64,000 nucleotides of DNA from CAYNEO01 sp964396245. Lineage in GTDB: Bacteria > Zixibacteria > MSB-5A5 > GN15 > FEB-12. The notes under the pieces were generated by a model, which did not search any database, was not told where the DNA came from, and saw only the letters and a list, made by a program, of their open reading frames with translations. The stretch spans positions 1-64,000 of the forward strand of contig CAYNEO010000007.1 of NCBI GenBank assembly GCA_964396245.1, in the 5' to 3' direction. This document shows, piece after piece, positions 17,243-25,133 of this stretch. The translations under genes were made by a program, and so were the position numbers. How positions within the stretch are numbered: position 1 is the stretch's first letter; every line of letters starts with the position of its first letter.

Positions 17243-18964
17243 GTGACCAGAATCAGGGTATTTGGTATGAACACGGAGAAGGATGTGGCGGAACACGCCA
17301 GATCAAGACAAAAAAAGAGCATGTCACCGTACCGCCGGTTGTGGAGATTCTCCGTCATCGTCTTCTCGGTGGTCGCGCTCACGCCGCTGGCTATCCTCAC
17401 GGTAATCAACTATCACCAGGATCAGCAGGCATACGACGCCGAGAGCCGATTCGCCATTTCCCGCATACTGATCAGTACCAAGCGGACACTTCAGTTCGTG
17501 ATCGAAGAACGCCGTTCGGCACTTTCCCTGATCATAGACGAAAAATCATACGACGAATTAAGTACCGATGAAGGACTTCGCAAGACGTTGCGTCAGCTGA
17601 ACGCCTCCTTTGGCGGCTTTGTCGATCTTGGACTGATTGATTCGTCGGGAAACCAGTTCTCATATGTCGGACCGTACGAGCTTAAAGGCCGCACTTACAG
17701 CGATCAAACCTGGTTTCATCAGGTCGTCCTCCGGGGCGGGTTTGTCAGCGACGTGTTCATGGGACACCGCAATTTCCCCCACTTCGTGATCGCGTTCAAA
17801 CACGAAAAGGAAAACGGCGGCTATTATGTCCTGCGGGCCACGCTCGACATGGAACTGCTCAACCGACAGATAAACGGTCTCGATCTGGATCCTGAAACGG
17901 ATGCGTTCATTGTCAATAACAAAGGCATTCTTCAGACGGCATCATTATTCTATGGACGCGTCCTCGATACCGTAGAGATCGACCTGCCGGCACGCACTCG
18001 TAACGAAGACGTGCAAGAGCGGCGGCTCGATGGAGAGTTGATAACGGCCGGGTATGCCGAGATCGAGTCATCACCATTCATCCTGGTCGTGGTGAAACGA
18101 CAGGAGAGTCCGTTCTTGCACTGGTTGCGGCGGCGTTCCGATCTGCTCTGGATACTCCTTGTGAGCGTGGCGGTTATTCTCAGTGTCGTGTTGTATCGAT
18201 CGGGGCACATGATCCGCCGTCTGCGCGACGCGGACTCCCAGCGTGTGAAGGCCCTGCATGATGTGGAATACACTAACAAAATGGCAACTATCGGACGGAT
18301 GGCGGCAAGTGTCGCCCACGAGATCAACAACCCGCTGGCAATTATCAACGAAAAGGCAGGACTGCTGAGAGATATGGCCACGTATACCGAAAGTTTTCCG
18401 CAAAAAGAAAAGACACTCGGACTTGTTGATTCCATTTCGCGGTCGGTAGATCGGTGCAGCCAGGTGACACATCGCCTGCTTGGATTTGCCCGCCGCATGG
18501 ACGTGAAGGCCGAGCTGATCGACCTGGAGAATCTGCTCACCGAGGTCGCCGGTTTTCAGCGGACGGAGGCGGTTCACCGAAACATTGAAGTTACTTTTGA
18601 ATTGCCCCCTGACCTCCCCCAGATTGAAAGCGACCGTGGTCAGCTGCAGCAGGTCTTTTTGAATATTATCAGCAACGCCTTTGCGGCTGTCGATGTCGGG
18701 GGCAAAGTCGCCATATCGGCAAGGAAAAATCCCGATAATTCGGTGGCCGTTACCATTACGGACAACGGCCACGGAATCCCGCCACAAAATCTGAAGCATA
18801 TATTTGAGCCGTTCTTTTCCACCAAGGGGGAATTTGGAACCGGTCTGGGCCTGTCTATCACTCACGGCATAATTGAGAAACTGGGCGGAAAGATCGAGGT
18901 AGAGAGCGAAATAGACAGGGGTACAACTTTCACCGTGACCCTCCCCACGAGAGGTCGGGAGTAG
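17243..18964 (+). CDS. Cache-domain sensor histidine kinase
   Basis: A 573-residue kinase with two membrane spans (about 35-57 and 300-318) enclosing a periplasmic dCache-type domain. That domain has FVDLGLIDSSGNQFSYVGPY and DQTWFHQVVLRGGFVSDVF, motifs that recur in the kinase at 25134. The cytoplasmic half has a HisKA box VAHEINNPLA with His359 and a HATPase with NIISNAFAAV, DNGHGIP and TGLGLSITHG. It probably senses a small molecule in the periplasm. Two starts are possible: GTG 17243 (AGGG at 5 nt) and ATG 17267 (AGGG at 8 nt). The receiver gene at 18969 follows by 4 bp, and SLC13 and receiver fusions flank it, so it likely controls transport or the downstream receivers. Confidence 0.9.
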   Translation: MTRIRVFGMNTEKDVAEHARSRQKKSMSPYRRLWRFSVIVFSVVALTPLAILTVINYHQDQQAYDAESRFAISRILISTKRTLQFVIEERRSALSLIIDEKSYDELSTDEGLRKTLRQLNASFGGFVDLGLIDSSGNQFSYVGPYELKGRTYSDQTWFHQVVLRGGFVSDVFMGHRNFPHFVIAFKHEKENGGYYVLRATLDMELLNRQINGLDLDPETDAFIVNNKGILQTASLFYGRVLDTVEIDLPARTRNEDVQERRLDGELITAGYAEIESSPFILVVVKRQESPFLHWLRRRSDLLWILLVSVAVILSVVLYRSGHMIRRLRDADSQRVKALHDVEYTNKMATIGRMAASVAHEINNPLAIINEKAGLLRDMATYTESFPQKEKTLGLVDSISRSVDRCSQVTHRLLGFARRMDVKAELIDLENLLTEVAGFQRTEAVHRNIEVTFELPPDLPQIESDRGQLQQVFLNIISNAFAAVDVGGKVAISARKNPDNSVAVTITDNGHGIPPQNLKHIFEPFFSTKGEFGTGLGLSITHGIIEKLGGKIEVESEIDRGTTFTVTLPTRGRE

Positions 18965-18968
18965 AATA

Positions 18969-19337
18969 ATGGCTGAATTTCGAGCATTGTTTATAGACGA
19001 CGAAGAAGAGCTGGTCAGTACCATCGTAGAACGACTTGGCTATCGGGGGATTGAAGCCGCTTACGTCCTTAACGGTCAGGACGGGCTGAAGAAAATGCAG
19101 GAAGAGACGTACGATGTTGTGGTGCTGGACCTCAAACTACCCGGCATGTCCGGCTTGGAGGTTCTGAGGACAATCAGCAAGAACCACCCGACGGTCCCGG
19201 TTCTTCTGATTACCGGCCACGGGTCGGTCGCCAACCAGGAAATGGAAAAACCACCGGAAGCATTCGACTATCTGGCTAAACCGATCGATCTGGAGAATTT
19301 GATCCAGAAAATGAAGGAAGCGATTGCCAGCGTATGA
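18969..19337 (+). CDS. Stand-alone receiver-domain protein
   Basis: 122 residues, a CheY-like receiver and nothing else: FIDDEEE near the N-terminus, phospho-acceptor in VVVLDLKLPGMSG, LLITGHGS and YLAKPID. There is no output domain, so it should act by protein contact or as a phosphate sink. It starts 4 bp after the Cache kinase gene and its stop overlaps the next gene by 4 bp (ATGA), which implies translational coupling in one operon. Confidence 0.88.
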   Translation: MAEFRALFIDDEEELVSTIVERLGYRGIEAAYVLNGQDGLKKMQEETYDVVVLDLKLPGMSGLEVLRTISKNHPTVPVLLITGHGSVANQEMEKPPEAFDYLAKPIDLENLIQKMKEAIASV

Positions 19338-20005
19338 CGGAAAAACCCGACAGTGATCAGGAGCGCCTTCTCAAGGAGCGCGGTCTGGCATTTTTCGGAG
19401 CCATCACGGCGTCGGTATCCCATGAGTTGAATAACGTTATCTCGATCATCGATCAGAATGCCGGATTGCTGGCCGACCTGCTTATCGGCACCCGGAACGG
19501 GCGGGAAATTCCCCCTGAACGGTTGACAAAAATAGCCGAAAGTATCTCGCACCAGACTGAACGCGGCGTCAAGATCATCAAGCGCTTAAACCGCTTCGCG
19601 CACTCGGTGGATGATCCGGAGAGGGAATTCGACCTGAACGATACCCTGGAAAACCTGATGGCCCTGACACGCCGTTTCGCCAACCTCAAGAAAGTCCAGC
19701 TGGAAACCCGGTATGCCGAACCACCAATTACTCTCGTCAATAGCCCTTTCAGAATACAGCAGGCACTGTTTCTGTGTCTGAGGTGGTTTTTATCTGTCGG
19801 ACAGCCGGAGGATATTATATCGGTGACGGCGAGTCGCGATGAGCGCGGTGTTCGCATAGTCGTAGATGGGCCTTTGTCTGAAGCAATCGAACCCCCGGAC
19901 CTGGATTACCTGAAACTGCTCATGGACCGGATGAGCGGCGCCGTACGGTTCCGCGCAGATGCGGAACGACACCGATTCGAGCTGTTGCTGCCGACAACAT
20001 CGTAA
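19334..20005 (+). CDS. Degenerate soluble histidine kinase-like protein (DHp with eroded ATPase domain)
   Basis: A 223-residue protein without membrane spans. The dimerisation/phospho-acceptor helix pair is intact, with His30 in ASVSHELNNVISIIDQNAG. The C-terminal half has the size of a HATPase domain but lacks its boxes. The N-box position reads RIQQALFLCLRWFL, with no Asn-x-x-x-Asn-Ala. There is no Asp-x-Gly-x-Gly motif (VVDGPLSEAIEPPD instead), and no glycine-rich G2 box. Autophosphorylation is therefore unlikely. It could accept phosphate as a histidine phosphotransferase or act as a pseudokinase partner. It overlaps the receiver gene before it and is followed by another receiver at 20086. 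Confidence 0.75.
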   Translation: MTEKPDSDQERLLKERGLAFFGAITASVSHELNNVISIIDQNAGLLADLLIGTRNGREIPPERLTKIAESISHQTERGVKIIKRLNRFAHSVDDPEREFDLNDTLENLMALTRRFANLKKVQLETRYAEPPITLVNSPFRIQQALFLCLRWFLSVGQPEDIISVTASRDERGVRIVVDGPLSEAIEPPDLDYLKLLMDRMSGAVRFRADAERHRFELLLPTTS

Positions 20006-20085
20006 GCCGGTCGGTGTAGCGGGAAACAGAATGGTGCGAGTCGATGTTGAAGCAATAGGTATCAACAAGATTGAGGAGATCAGTC

Positions 20086-20517
20086 ATGGCATCTGCCACG
20101 GTACTCATAGTTGACGACGAGCAGGATTTCGCCGAAGTATTAGCCGCCCGTATGGAGGGACGCGGACTCGAGGCGGACATCGTGGATAGCGGCGAGAAAG
20201 CTATCGAACAGATTAAGAAGAAATCTTACGATGCCATCATACTCGACCTTGCCATGCCGGGACTCGACGGCATAGAAACGCTCAAGCTGCTTCTCGCCGA
20301 TCAACCGGAACTCCAGGTGATTCTTCTTACCGGACGGGCCACGCTCGACAAGGGTATTCAGGCGGTCAAGCTGGGCGCTGTCGAGTTTCTCGAGAAACCT
20401 GCGGATATCGAGACTCTGGTCGGCAAGGTAAAGGTCGCCCAGATGAAGAAGATGGAGCTGTCTGAACAGAAACTCGATGATATGATCTCCGACATCCTCA
20501 AGAAAAAAGGCTGGTAG
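20086..20517 (+). CDS. Stand-alone receiver-domain protein
   Basis: 143 residues. The receiver core has VLIVDDEQDFAEV, phospho-acceptor in IILDLAMPGLDG, ILLTGRATL and FLEKPAD, followed by a short charged helical tail (MKKMELSEQKLDDMISDILK). The ATG at 20086 is chosen over one five codons upstream because GAGGAG lies 7 nt before it. It sits between the degenerate kinase and the FolE2-like gene. No DNA-binding domain is present. Confidence 0.87.
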   Translation: MASATVLIVDDEQDFAEVLAARMEGRGLEADIVDSGEKAIEQIKKKSYDAIILDLAMPGLDGIETLKLLLADQPELQVILLTGRATLDKGIQAVKLGAVEFLEKPADIETLVGKVKVAQMKKMELSEQKLDDMISDILKKKGW

Positions 20518-20545
20518 CCCGGCTGGAAGAAGGAGTAGAATTTTC

Positions 20546-21349
20546 ATGGCTGAAAATAAGCGTTTTCTCGTCGATGTCGGCGTGAGGGATCTTCCCTTTC
20601 CGATCACAGTTGCCTCCAGAGATCACCCCAATGGTCAACCGACTGTCGCCAATATCTCTGTTTCAGCACGAATCTACCATGAATTCGAGGCCAGGTGGAT
20701 TGACCGCTTCATTCAAACCATTCACAAACATCAGGGTGAGATCAGGACCCGCACACTGAAGAACAATATTCGTGACTACCTTAAGGTACTGGACGCAACG
20801 TCGGTACGAGTCGACTTCGACTATCCGTTCTTCATTGAAAAACGAACGCCGGCGTCGAAAGAGGCCTGTCTTGTCAAGTATCAGTGTCGCTACTCGGCGC
20901 GGATAACAAGCACGGACGATGAGCCGCGTGTCTCCCAGCGCGTAATAGTTCCGATCATCACCACCTATCCGGCATCGAATGCCGATCGCGAGGGCGGGTT
21001 GTTCGGCCAGCTGACAAATATCCAGGTGGATATCGAATCAAGCAGCGAAGTTCACGTGGAAGAGGTTGTCGACAAGGTTGAAGCGAAAGCCCTCTCCCCT
21101 GTTTATTCGTTCCTGACTGAGGAGGACCAGGCGCACGTTATACACATTGTGCACACCCGGGAGAAATCGTCGGTTGTCGTGACGGATGAAATCAGCGAGT
21201 CTCTTGCGTCGGATCCGGCTATCACCTGGTACTCTCTCAAGGCCTCCAACTTCGGGATGCTTCACAACTACTCGACCATCATCGGGACCGAGACGACCAT
21301 GATGTCGCCCTCGGGACCGCCGCGCAAAAAACAGAATAGCGGCGACTGA
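20546..21349 (+). CDS. FolE2/MptA-like GTP cyclohydrolase homologue lacking catalytic residues
   Basis: 267 residues with the overall order of GTP cyclohydrolase IB (FolE2): DVGVRDLPFPITV at the N-terminus, HEFEARWIDRFIQTIHKHQG in place of the usual HEF-x-GTHMSRF segment, then FDYPFFIEKRTPAS and a long C-terminal half ending SNFGMLHNYSTI, where FolE2 has a N-x-E-S-I-H-N motif. The metal/catalytic Cys region (LCPCSKEI in active enzymes) reads ITTYPASNADR, and the following GAHNQR reads GLFGQL, so the Cys and His ligands are gone. Conversion of GTP to dihydroneopterin triphosphate is therefore not expected. It is the last gene of the rightward signalling arm, 28 bp after a receiver gene. A nucleotide- or pterin-sensing role is speculative. 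The family call is from motif order only. Confidence 0.65.
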   Translation: MAENKRFLVDVGVRDLPFPITVASRDHPNGQPTVANISVSARIYHEFEARWIDRFIQTIHKHQGEIRTRTLKNNIRDYLKVLDATSVRVDFDYPFFIEKRTPASKEACLVKYQCRYSARITSTDDEPRVSQRVIVPIITTYPASNADREGGLFGQLTNIQVDIESSSEVHVEEVVDKVEAKALSPVYSFLTEEDQAHVIHIVHTREKSSVVVTDEISESLASDPAITWYSLKASNFGMLHNYSTIIGTETTMMSPSGPPRKKQNSGD

Positions 21350-21358
21350 ATCGGAAAC

Positions 21359-21847
21359 CTACTTCTCCTCGTCGTCCAGTTCGCGCATCGCGCGCAGGAT
21401 TCCAAGCGCGCTCTGGCCGGTAGCCAATTCCGTTATCTTCTCGATCCTGGCGGCATCGGCCCGAAATTTATTTTTCAACCTTGCTTCGTACGCCTGCTTC
21501 AGCACTTCCATCAGCTTGTCGAGTTCATACGGCTTGGGAAGGTAGCTGAATGCACCCAGCTTCGTGCACTCGACAGCCGAGTCTACCGAACCGTGCCCGG
21601 TGAGGATAATGACCTCCAGGAATTTGTGCTCGCTTTTGAGGATTTCGAGTACCTGCCGCCCGTCCATTCCGGGCATCTTCAAATCCAGCAGAGCCAGATC
21701 GAACTTGCCGCTTCGGGCGGCTGTTACCGCCTCGGGACCGTTAGTCGCCTTGGTTACGTCGAAATCCCGCAGCTCGAGCCGCTTCGCAATGGAATCGAGG
21801 AATTTCAGTTCATCGTCCGCGATGAGAAGTTTGATCTTATCCGGCAT
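21359..21847 (-). CDS. Receiver-domain protein
   Basis: 162 residues: a receiver domain (LLIADDELKFLDS; phospho-acceptor in ALLDLKMPGMDG; ILTGHGSVDSA; YLPKPYE) followed by about 40 charged residues, without a DNA-binding motif. It is the last gene of the leftward arm, 17 bp after the REC-SLC13 fusion, and ends 9 bp from the convergent FolE2-like gene. Its sequence around the switch residues (ILTGHGSV and KPY) closely resembles that of the receiver fused to the SLC13 permease, suggesting a common partner kinase. Confidence 0.88.
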   Translation of the reverse strand: MPDKIKLLIADDELKFLDSIAKRLELRDFDVTKATNGPEAVTAARSGKFDLALLDLKMPGMDGRQVLEILKSEHKFLEVIILTGHGSVDSAVECTKLGAFSYLPKPYELDKLMEVLKQAYEARLKNKFRADAARIEKITELATGQSALGILRAMRELDDEEK

Positions 21848-21864
21848 ATCTGTAACCCTTCCAA

Positions 21865-23898
21865 TTAAAATCCCAATAACTTCCAGTACCCCAGAAAAGT
21901 CCAGAGCCAGAGTACTGCGAATGAAAGCAACAGCACGACGAATCCGTGCTTGAAGAAGTCAGACAGTGTTACCAGCTGCTCGCCGGTCATGGGATCCTTT
22001 GCCATCGCGTAAGCAATCGCGTTGTTCGGCGTTCCGATAATCAGCATGTGGGCAAACGACGAGGCGAACGCGGTGGCAAAACCGACCATCCACGGGTTTG
22101 TCCCCGAAATCGTCGCCATGGGGATAGTGATCGGCCCGATTGCAGATACGGTGGCGCCATCACTCATGAAATTGGTGGTGATCCCGGTAAAAAGACTCAC
22201 CGCAATCGCGAGCCCTTCACCACTGGTCAGGAAGTCGGGCAAAATCCTGATAAAGGCATCGGCGAGCCATAGCGCCGCCCCCGTTACCGCCAATCCCTTA
22301 CCCAACGCGGTTGCACTCGCATACAGGGCGACAACATCCCAGGGAATTGCCGCGATATCTCTCCACCTGAGGATGCGGAAGATATTCAATACGACGAGGG
22401 CCAGGATCACCGGACCGCCCATGCCGTAAATGTCACTGGCGGTGATCCAGAGAATGATCAAGCCGATCAGAATAGCGGCGGTAATATACTCATTTTTGTT
22501 CATCGGGCCGATCTTCTCGGAGGCCTGTCTGACCAGCGATGAGGCATTCAGGTTATTCACTTTAAGCCGGCGTCGAAATACGAGGTAGAAATAGGTCGCA
22601 ATAACCAGGGCCATAACCGGCACGAATGGAAGGCCGTACTCAACCCACTGTCCGAACGTCGGCACGTTGCCGTAGTCACTCAGAATTCCCATCATAACGG
22701 CGTTACGACCACCAGCCGCCGGCGAACCGGGACCGCCGCAGTTGGCCACGTAACAAATCGACAACACGAACATCACCGCCAGTGCTTTGTCTTTTTTGAC
22801 CCCGGCAGCTCTTGTCGACGACGCGTAGATCATAATAAAGAGCGGCATGATGAAAGCAACCAGAGCGTGTTCCGAAACGAAACCGCAGGCTATCCCGAGC
22901 AATGGGAGGAAAATGAACAGAAGGCGTGGCAGATTTTTGGCGGGACCTAACAGCAGCAGGCCGATGCGGCGGTCAAGGCCCGTTTTTGTGATAGCCGCCG
23001 ACATCGCCAAAACGCCGAAGATGAAGATAACAGAGTCCTTGGCATAAGCCGATGCGATTGCGTCGGGCTTCATGATCCCCAGAAAATACATGCCGACACC
23101 GACAATGAGTGCTGTGACTCCGACCGGTACAGCGCCAGTTGCCCAGAATAGGGCAGCGATCAACAAGATTGCCAGCATCACGCGCGCCTTAACCGAGGCC
23201 TGATGAGGCGTCAGCAAGACCGCCACTTTCTTACCCTCGGTATTAACTGTGCTCGCAGTCATCCCGGTGCTGCGGCTGTAATACTGGGCAATATCTTCAC
23301 CGTCCTTCATTTTGCGATATTCGGCGTAACCAAGATTGGCATCGGTCAGCTGGCCCGTCTTTGGAGCCGATAGAAGCTCCAGCATGCGCTGCGGTGGCGG
23401 CGCCAGCACGATGGCAATGAACAGCAGAATGCCCAGAATAATAATTCCCGGCCGTGAATTGTGCGAGCCCCATAACCATTTCAATTTTGATCCGCGTTCG
23501 ACATGGGGGACCTCATGCCGGGCCATGACATGAACTTTATCTTCACGGGCGGTCTCTATGAGCTTCACCAGTTCATCGAAATCATAGGGCTTCTGCACGT
23601 AAGAATATGCGTCGAGACGGCCGGTCTCCATCGCCGACTCGACCGAACCGTGCCCCGTGAGCATTATCACCTGAAGCTCCGGACGGAAGCTTTTGATTTC
23701 GCGAAGAACCTGTTCGCCGCTCATCTTCGGCATTTTGCGATCAAGGAGAACAACATCGATATCACTATCGTTACGAATCAACTTTATGGCGTCTTCGCCG
23801 TTATCCAGTTCGACCGCTTCGAGCCCCCGAAGGTTTAATCGCCGCGTCAATGAAGTTCGAAACTTATCTTCATCATCGATTATCAGTACTTTGCTCAT
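21865..23898 (-). CDS. Receiver domain fused to SLC13/DASS permease
   Basis: A 677-residue fusion in one uninterrupted frame. Residues 1-120 are a complete receiver domain: IIDDED, phospho-acceptor Asp53 (VVLLDRKMPKMSG), the Thr in IMLTGHGSV, and the Lys in YVQKPYDF. After a charged linker (about 122-150) come about a dozen membrane spans of SLC13 type. These include VIFIFGVLAMSAAITKTGLD, an AIPWDVVALYASATALGKGL segment, and hairpin tips VSEHALVAF and MSDGATVSA where carriers of known function have Ser-Asn-Thr. An extra loop of about 60 residues follows the first span. This looks like an anion transporter gated directly by phosphorelay. It is flanked by CBS genes and a receiver, with a Cache kinase upstream. 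Substrate unknown. Confidence 0.85.
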   Translation of the reverse strand: MSKVLIIDDEDKFRTSLTRRLNLRGLEAVELDNGEDAIKLIRNDSDIDVVLLDRKMPKMSGEQVLREIKSFRPELQVIMLTGHGSVESAMETGRLDAYSYVQKPYDFDELVKLIETAREDKVHVMARHEVPHVERGSKLKWLWGSHNSRPGIIILGILLFIAIVLAPPPQRMLELLSAPKTGQLTDANLGYAEYRKMKDGEDIAQYYSRSTGMTASTVNTEGKKVAVLLTPHQASVKARVMLAILLIAALFWATGAVPVGVTALIVGVGMYFLGIMKPDAIASAYAKDSVIFIFGVLAMSAAITKTGLDRRIGLLLLGPAKNLPRLLFIFLPLLGIACGFVSEHALVAFIMPLFIMIYASSTRAAGVKKDKALAVMFVLSICYVANCGGPGSPAAGGRNAVMMGILSDYGNVPTFGQWVEYGLPFVPVMALVIATYFYLVFRRRLKVNNLNASSLVRQASEKIGPMNKNEYITAAILIGLIILWITASDIYGMGGPVILALVVLNIFRILRWRDIAAIPWDVVALYASATALGKGLAVTGAALWLADAFIRILPDFLTSGEGLAIAVSLFTGITTNFMSDGATVSAIGPITIPMATISGTNPWMVGFATAFASSFAHMLIIGTPNNAIAYAMAKDPMTGEQLVTLSDFFKHGFVVLLLSFAVLWLWTFLGYWKLLGF

Positions 23899-23925
23899 AG
23901 ACTAACTCCCGGCGGGTCAGCGCAT

Positions 23926-24474
23926 TCAGGTTGAGAATTGTTTGATTTGGGACGCTATTTCGTCGGCCAGTTCCGAGAGCCGGATCAAACCAACAACATC
24001 CTTTCCCCTGGTGACCAGAAGCGACAGCGTTTGCAGTGTCACGAGTTTATTGATCGCCTCTTTGAGCGGAGCGTCCTCGGCGATACTCTCAGTCACCGGG
24101 TGCATGACATCCGTGACCTTGAGTGTCCCGGCTCTCGCACACAGGACCGACAGATCATCCTGGAACAGGCGCAAATGATCCATCATGGAATCGATAAACT
24201 CCGAACTGACACCCGCCTGCGACAGCTTGCCCAAGTCACCGAGAACGTTGTACCTGGGTTCCAGCGCATTCAGCAGGGCCAGCTGGCCGATTTTGCCGAT
24301 TACTTTCCTATTAGCATTCACGACCAGTACCGCTCGATATGGTTGCCTGCCCGGCGGAAGGATCTTCTGAGCTTGATCGAGCGCATCGATTGCCTCTACC
24401 AGCGTGGCGCCCTCGCCTACCGTGGGGTACTCGTCCAGTGGAACCATCAGGTCTTTCACTCGCTTTGAATCCAT
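23926..24474 (-). CDS. Two-CBS-domain protein (tandem copy 2)
   Basis: 182 residues, two CBS domains: KVIGKIGQLALLNALEPRY in the first half, VTDVMHPVTESIAEDAPLKE and LLVTRGKDVVGLIRLSELAD in the second. It aligns along its whole length with the neighbouring CBS gene at 24545 (shared LGDL-x-x-LS-x-AGVSS and RAGT-x-x-VT-x-x-M-x-PVTESI), so the two arose by tandem duplication. It lies directly before the REC-SLC13 fusion. An adenine-nucleotide or ion-sensing regulatory subunit is the likely role. Confidence 0.85.
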   Translation of the reverse strand: MDSKRVKDLMVPLDEYPTVGEGATLVEAIDALDQAQKILPPGRQPYRAVLVVNANRKVIGKIGQLALLNALEPRYNVLGDLGKLSQAGVSSEFIDSMMDHLRLFQDDLSVLCARAGTLKVTDVMHPVTESIAEDAPLKEAINKLVTLQTLSLLVTRGKDVVGLIRLSELADEIASQIKQFST

Positions 24475-24544
24475 CGTCGATCTCCACTATCTCTCAAATC
24501 ATCACCACTTCTGCGACACGTCGTTACCGGTTTCGGATCAAGGA

Positions 24545-25093
24545 CTAGTCTTCGAACTCGTCAAGACAGCGAGTTACCTCGGCGATCAGGTCGGCCAACC
24601 GGAGAATGCCAGCCACTTCCTTACCATCGGTTACCAGCATGCGCATGGTTTGCCACATAACAATCTTGTGGATGGCCTCGGAGAGCGGTGCGTTTATATC
24701 GATGCTCTCGGTAACCGGTCGCATGATTTCGGTAACGTTGATTGTCCCGGCCCGCCTGCAGGCATCGACCAGGTCACCTTCCCAGAATCGCAAGTTATCG
24801 ACAAGTGAGTTAATAGTGTCGCTGCTGACCCCGGCGCGGGAGAGAATCGAAAGATCTCCCAGCTGGCTGTATCCGGGTTCAAGGGCGCCCAGAATATCAA
24901 GGTGACCGAGTTGACCCACAACCTTGCCGGCAGCATCGACCACCAGCACCGCTCGAGGCGATTGCAGACCACTTTTGAGTTTGTCGCGGGCTTCCTTCAG
25001 CGTTCGGATTGCATCCAGAACAGTCGCGTCACGCGGCACCAGCGCATATTCCGTCAGCGGAATCATGAGATCTCTGACGCACGTACTTTTCAT
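24545..25093 (-). CDS. Two-CBS-domain protein (tandem copy 1)
   Basis: 182 residues, paralogue of 23926-24474: RDLMIPLTEYALVPRDATVL opens the first CBS domain and VTEIMRPVTESIDINAPLSE the second, with LVTDGKEVAGILRLADLIAE at the end. It lies 40 bp downstream of the Cache kinase gene 25134-26828 and 70 bp upstream of the second CBS gene, all on the same strand. Keeping two diverged CBS copies suggests a heterodimer or different ligands, which is an inference. Confidence 0.85.
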   Translation of the reverse strand: MKSTCVRDLMIPLTEYALVPRDATVLDAIRTLKEARDKLKSGLQSPRAVLVVDAAGKVVGQLGHLDILGALEPGYSQLGDLSILSRAGVSSDTINSLVDNLRFWEGDLVDACRRAGTINVTEIMRPVTESIDINAPLSEAIHKIVMWQTMRMLVTDGKEVAGILRLADLIAEVTRCLDEFED

Positions 25094-25133
25094 GACCTTA
25101 CCCTGTGCACTTGTTTTTCAGTCATCTCGTAAC

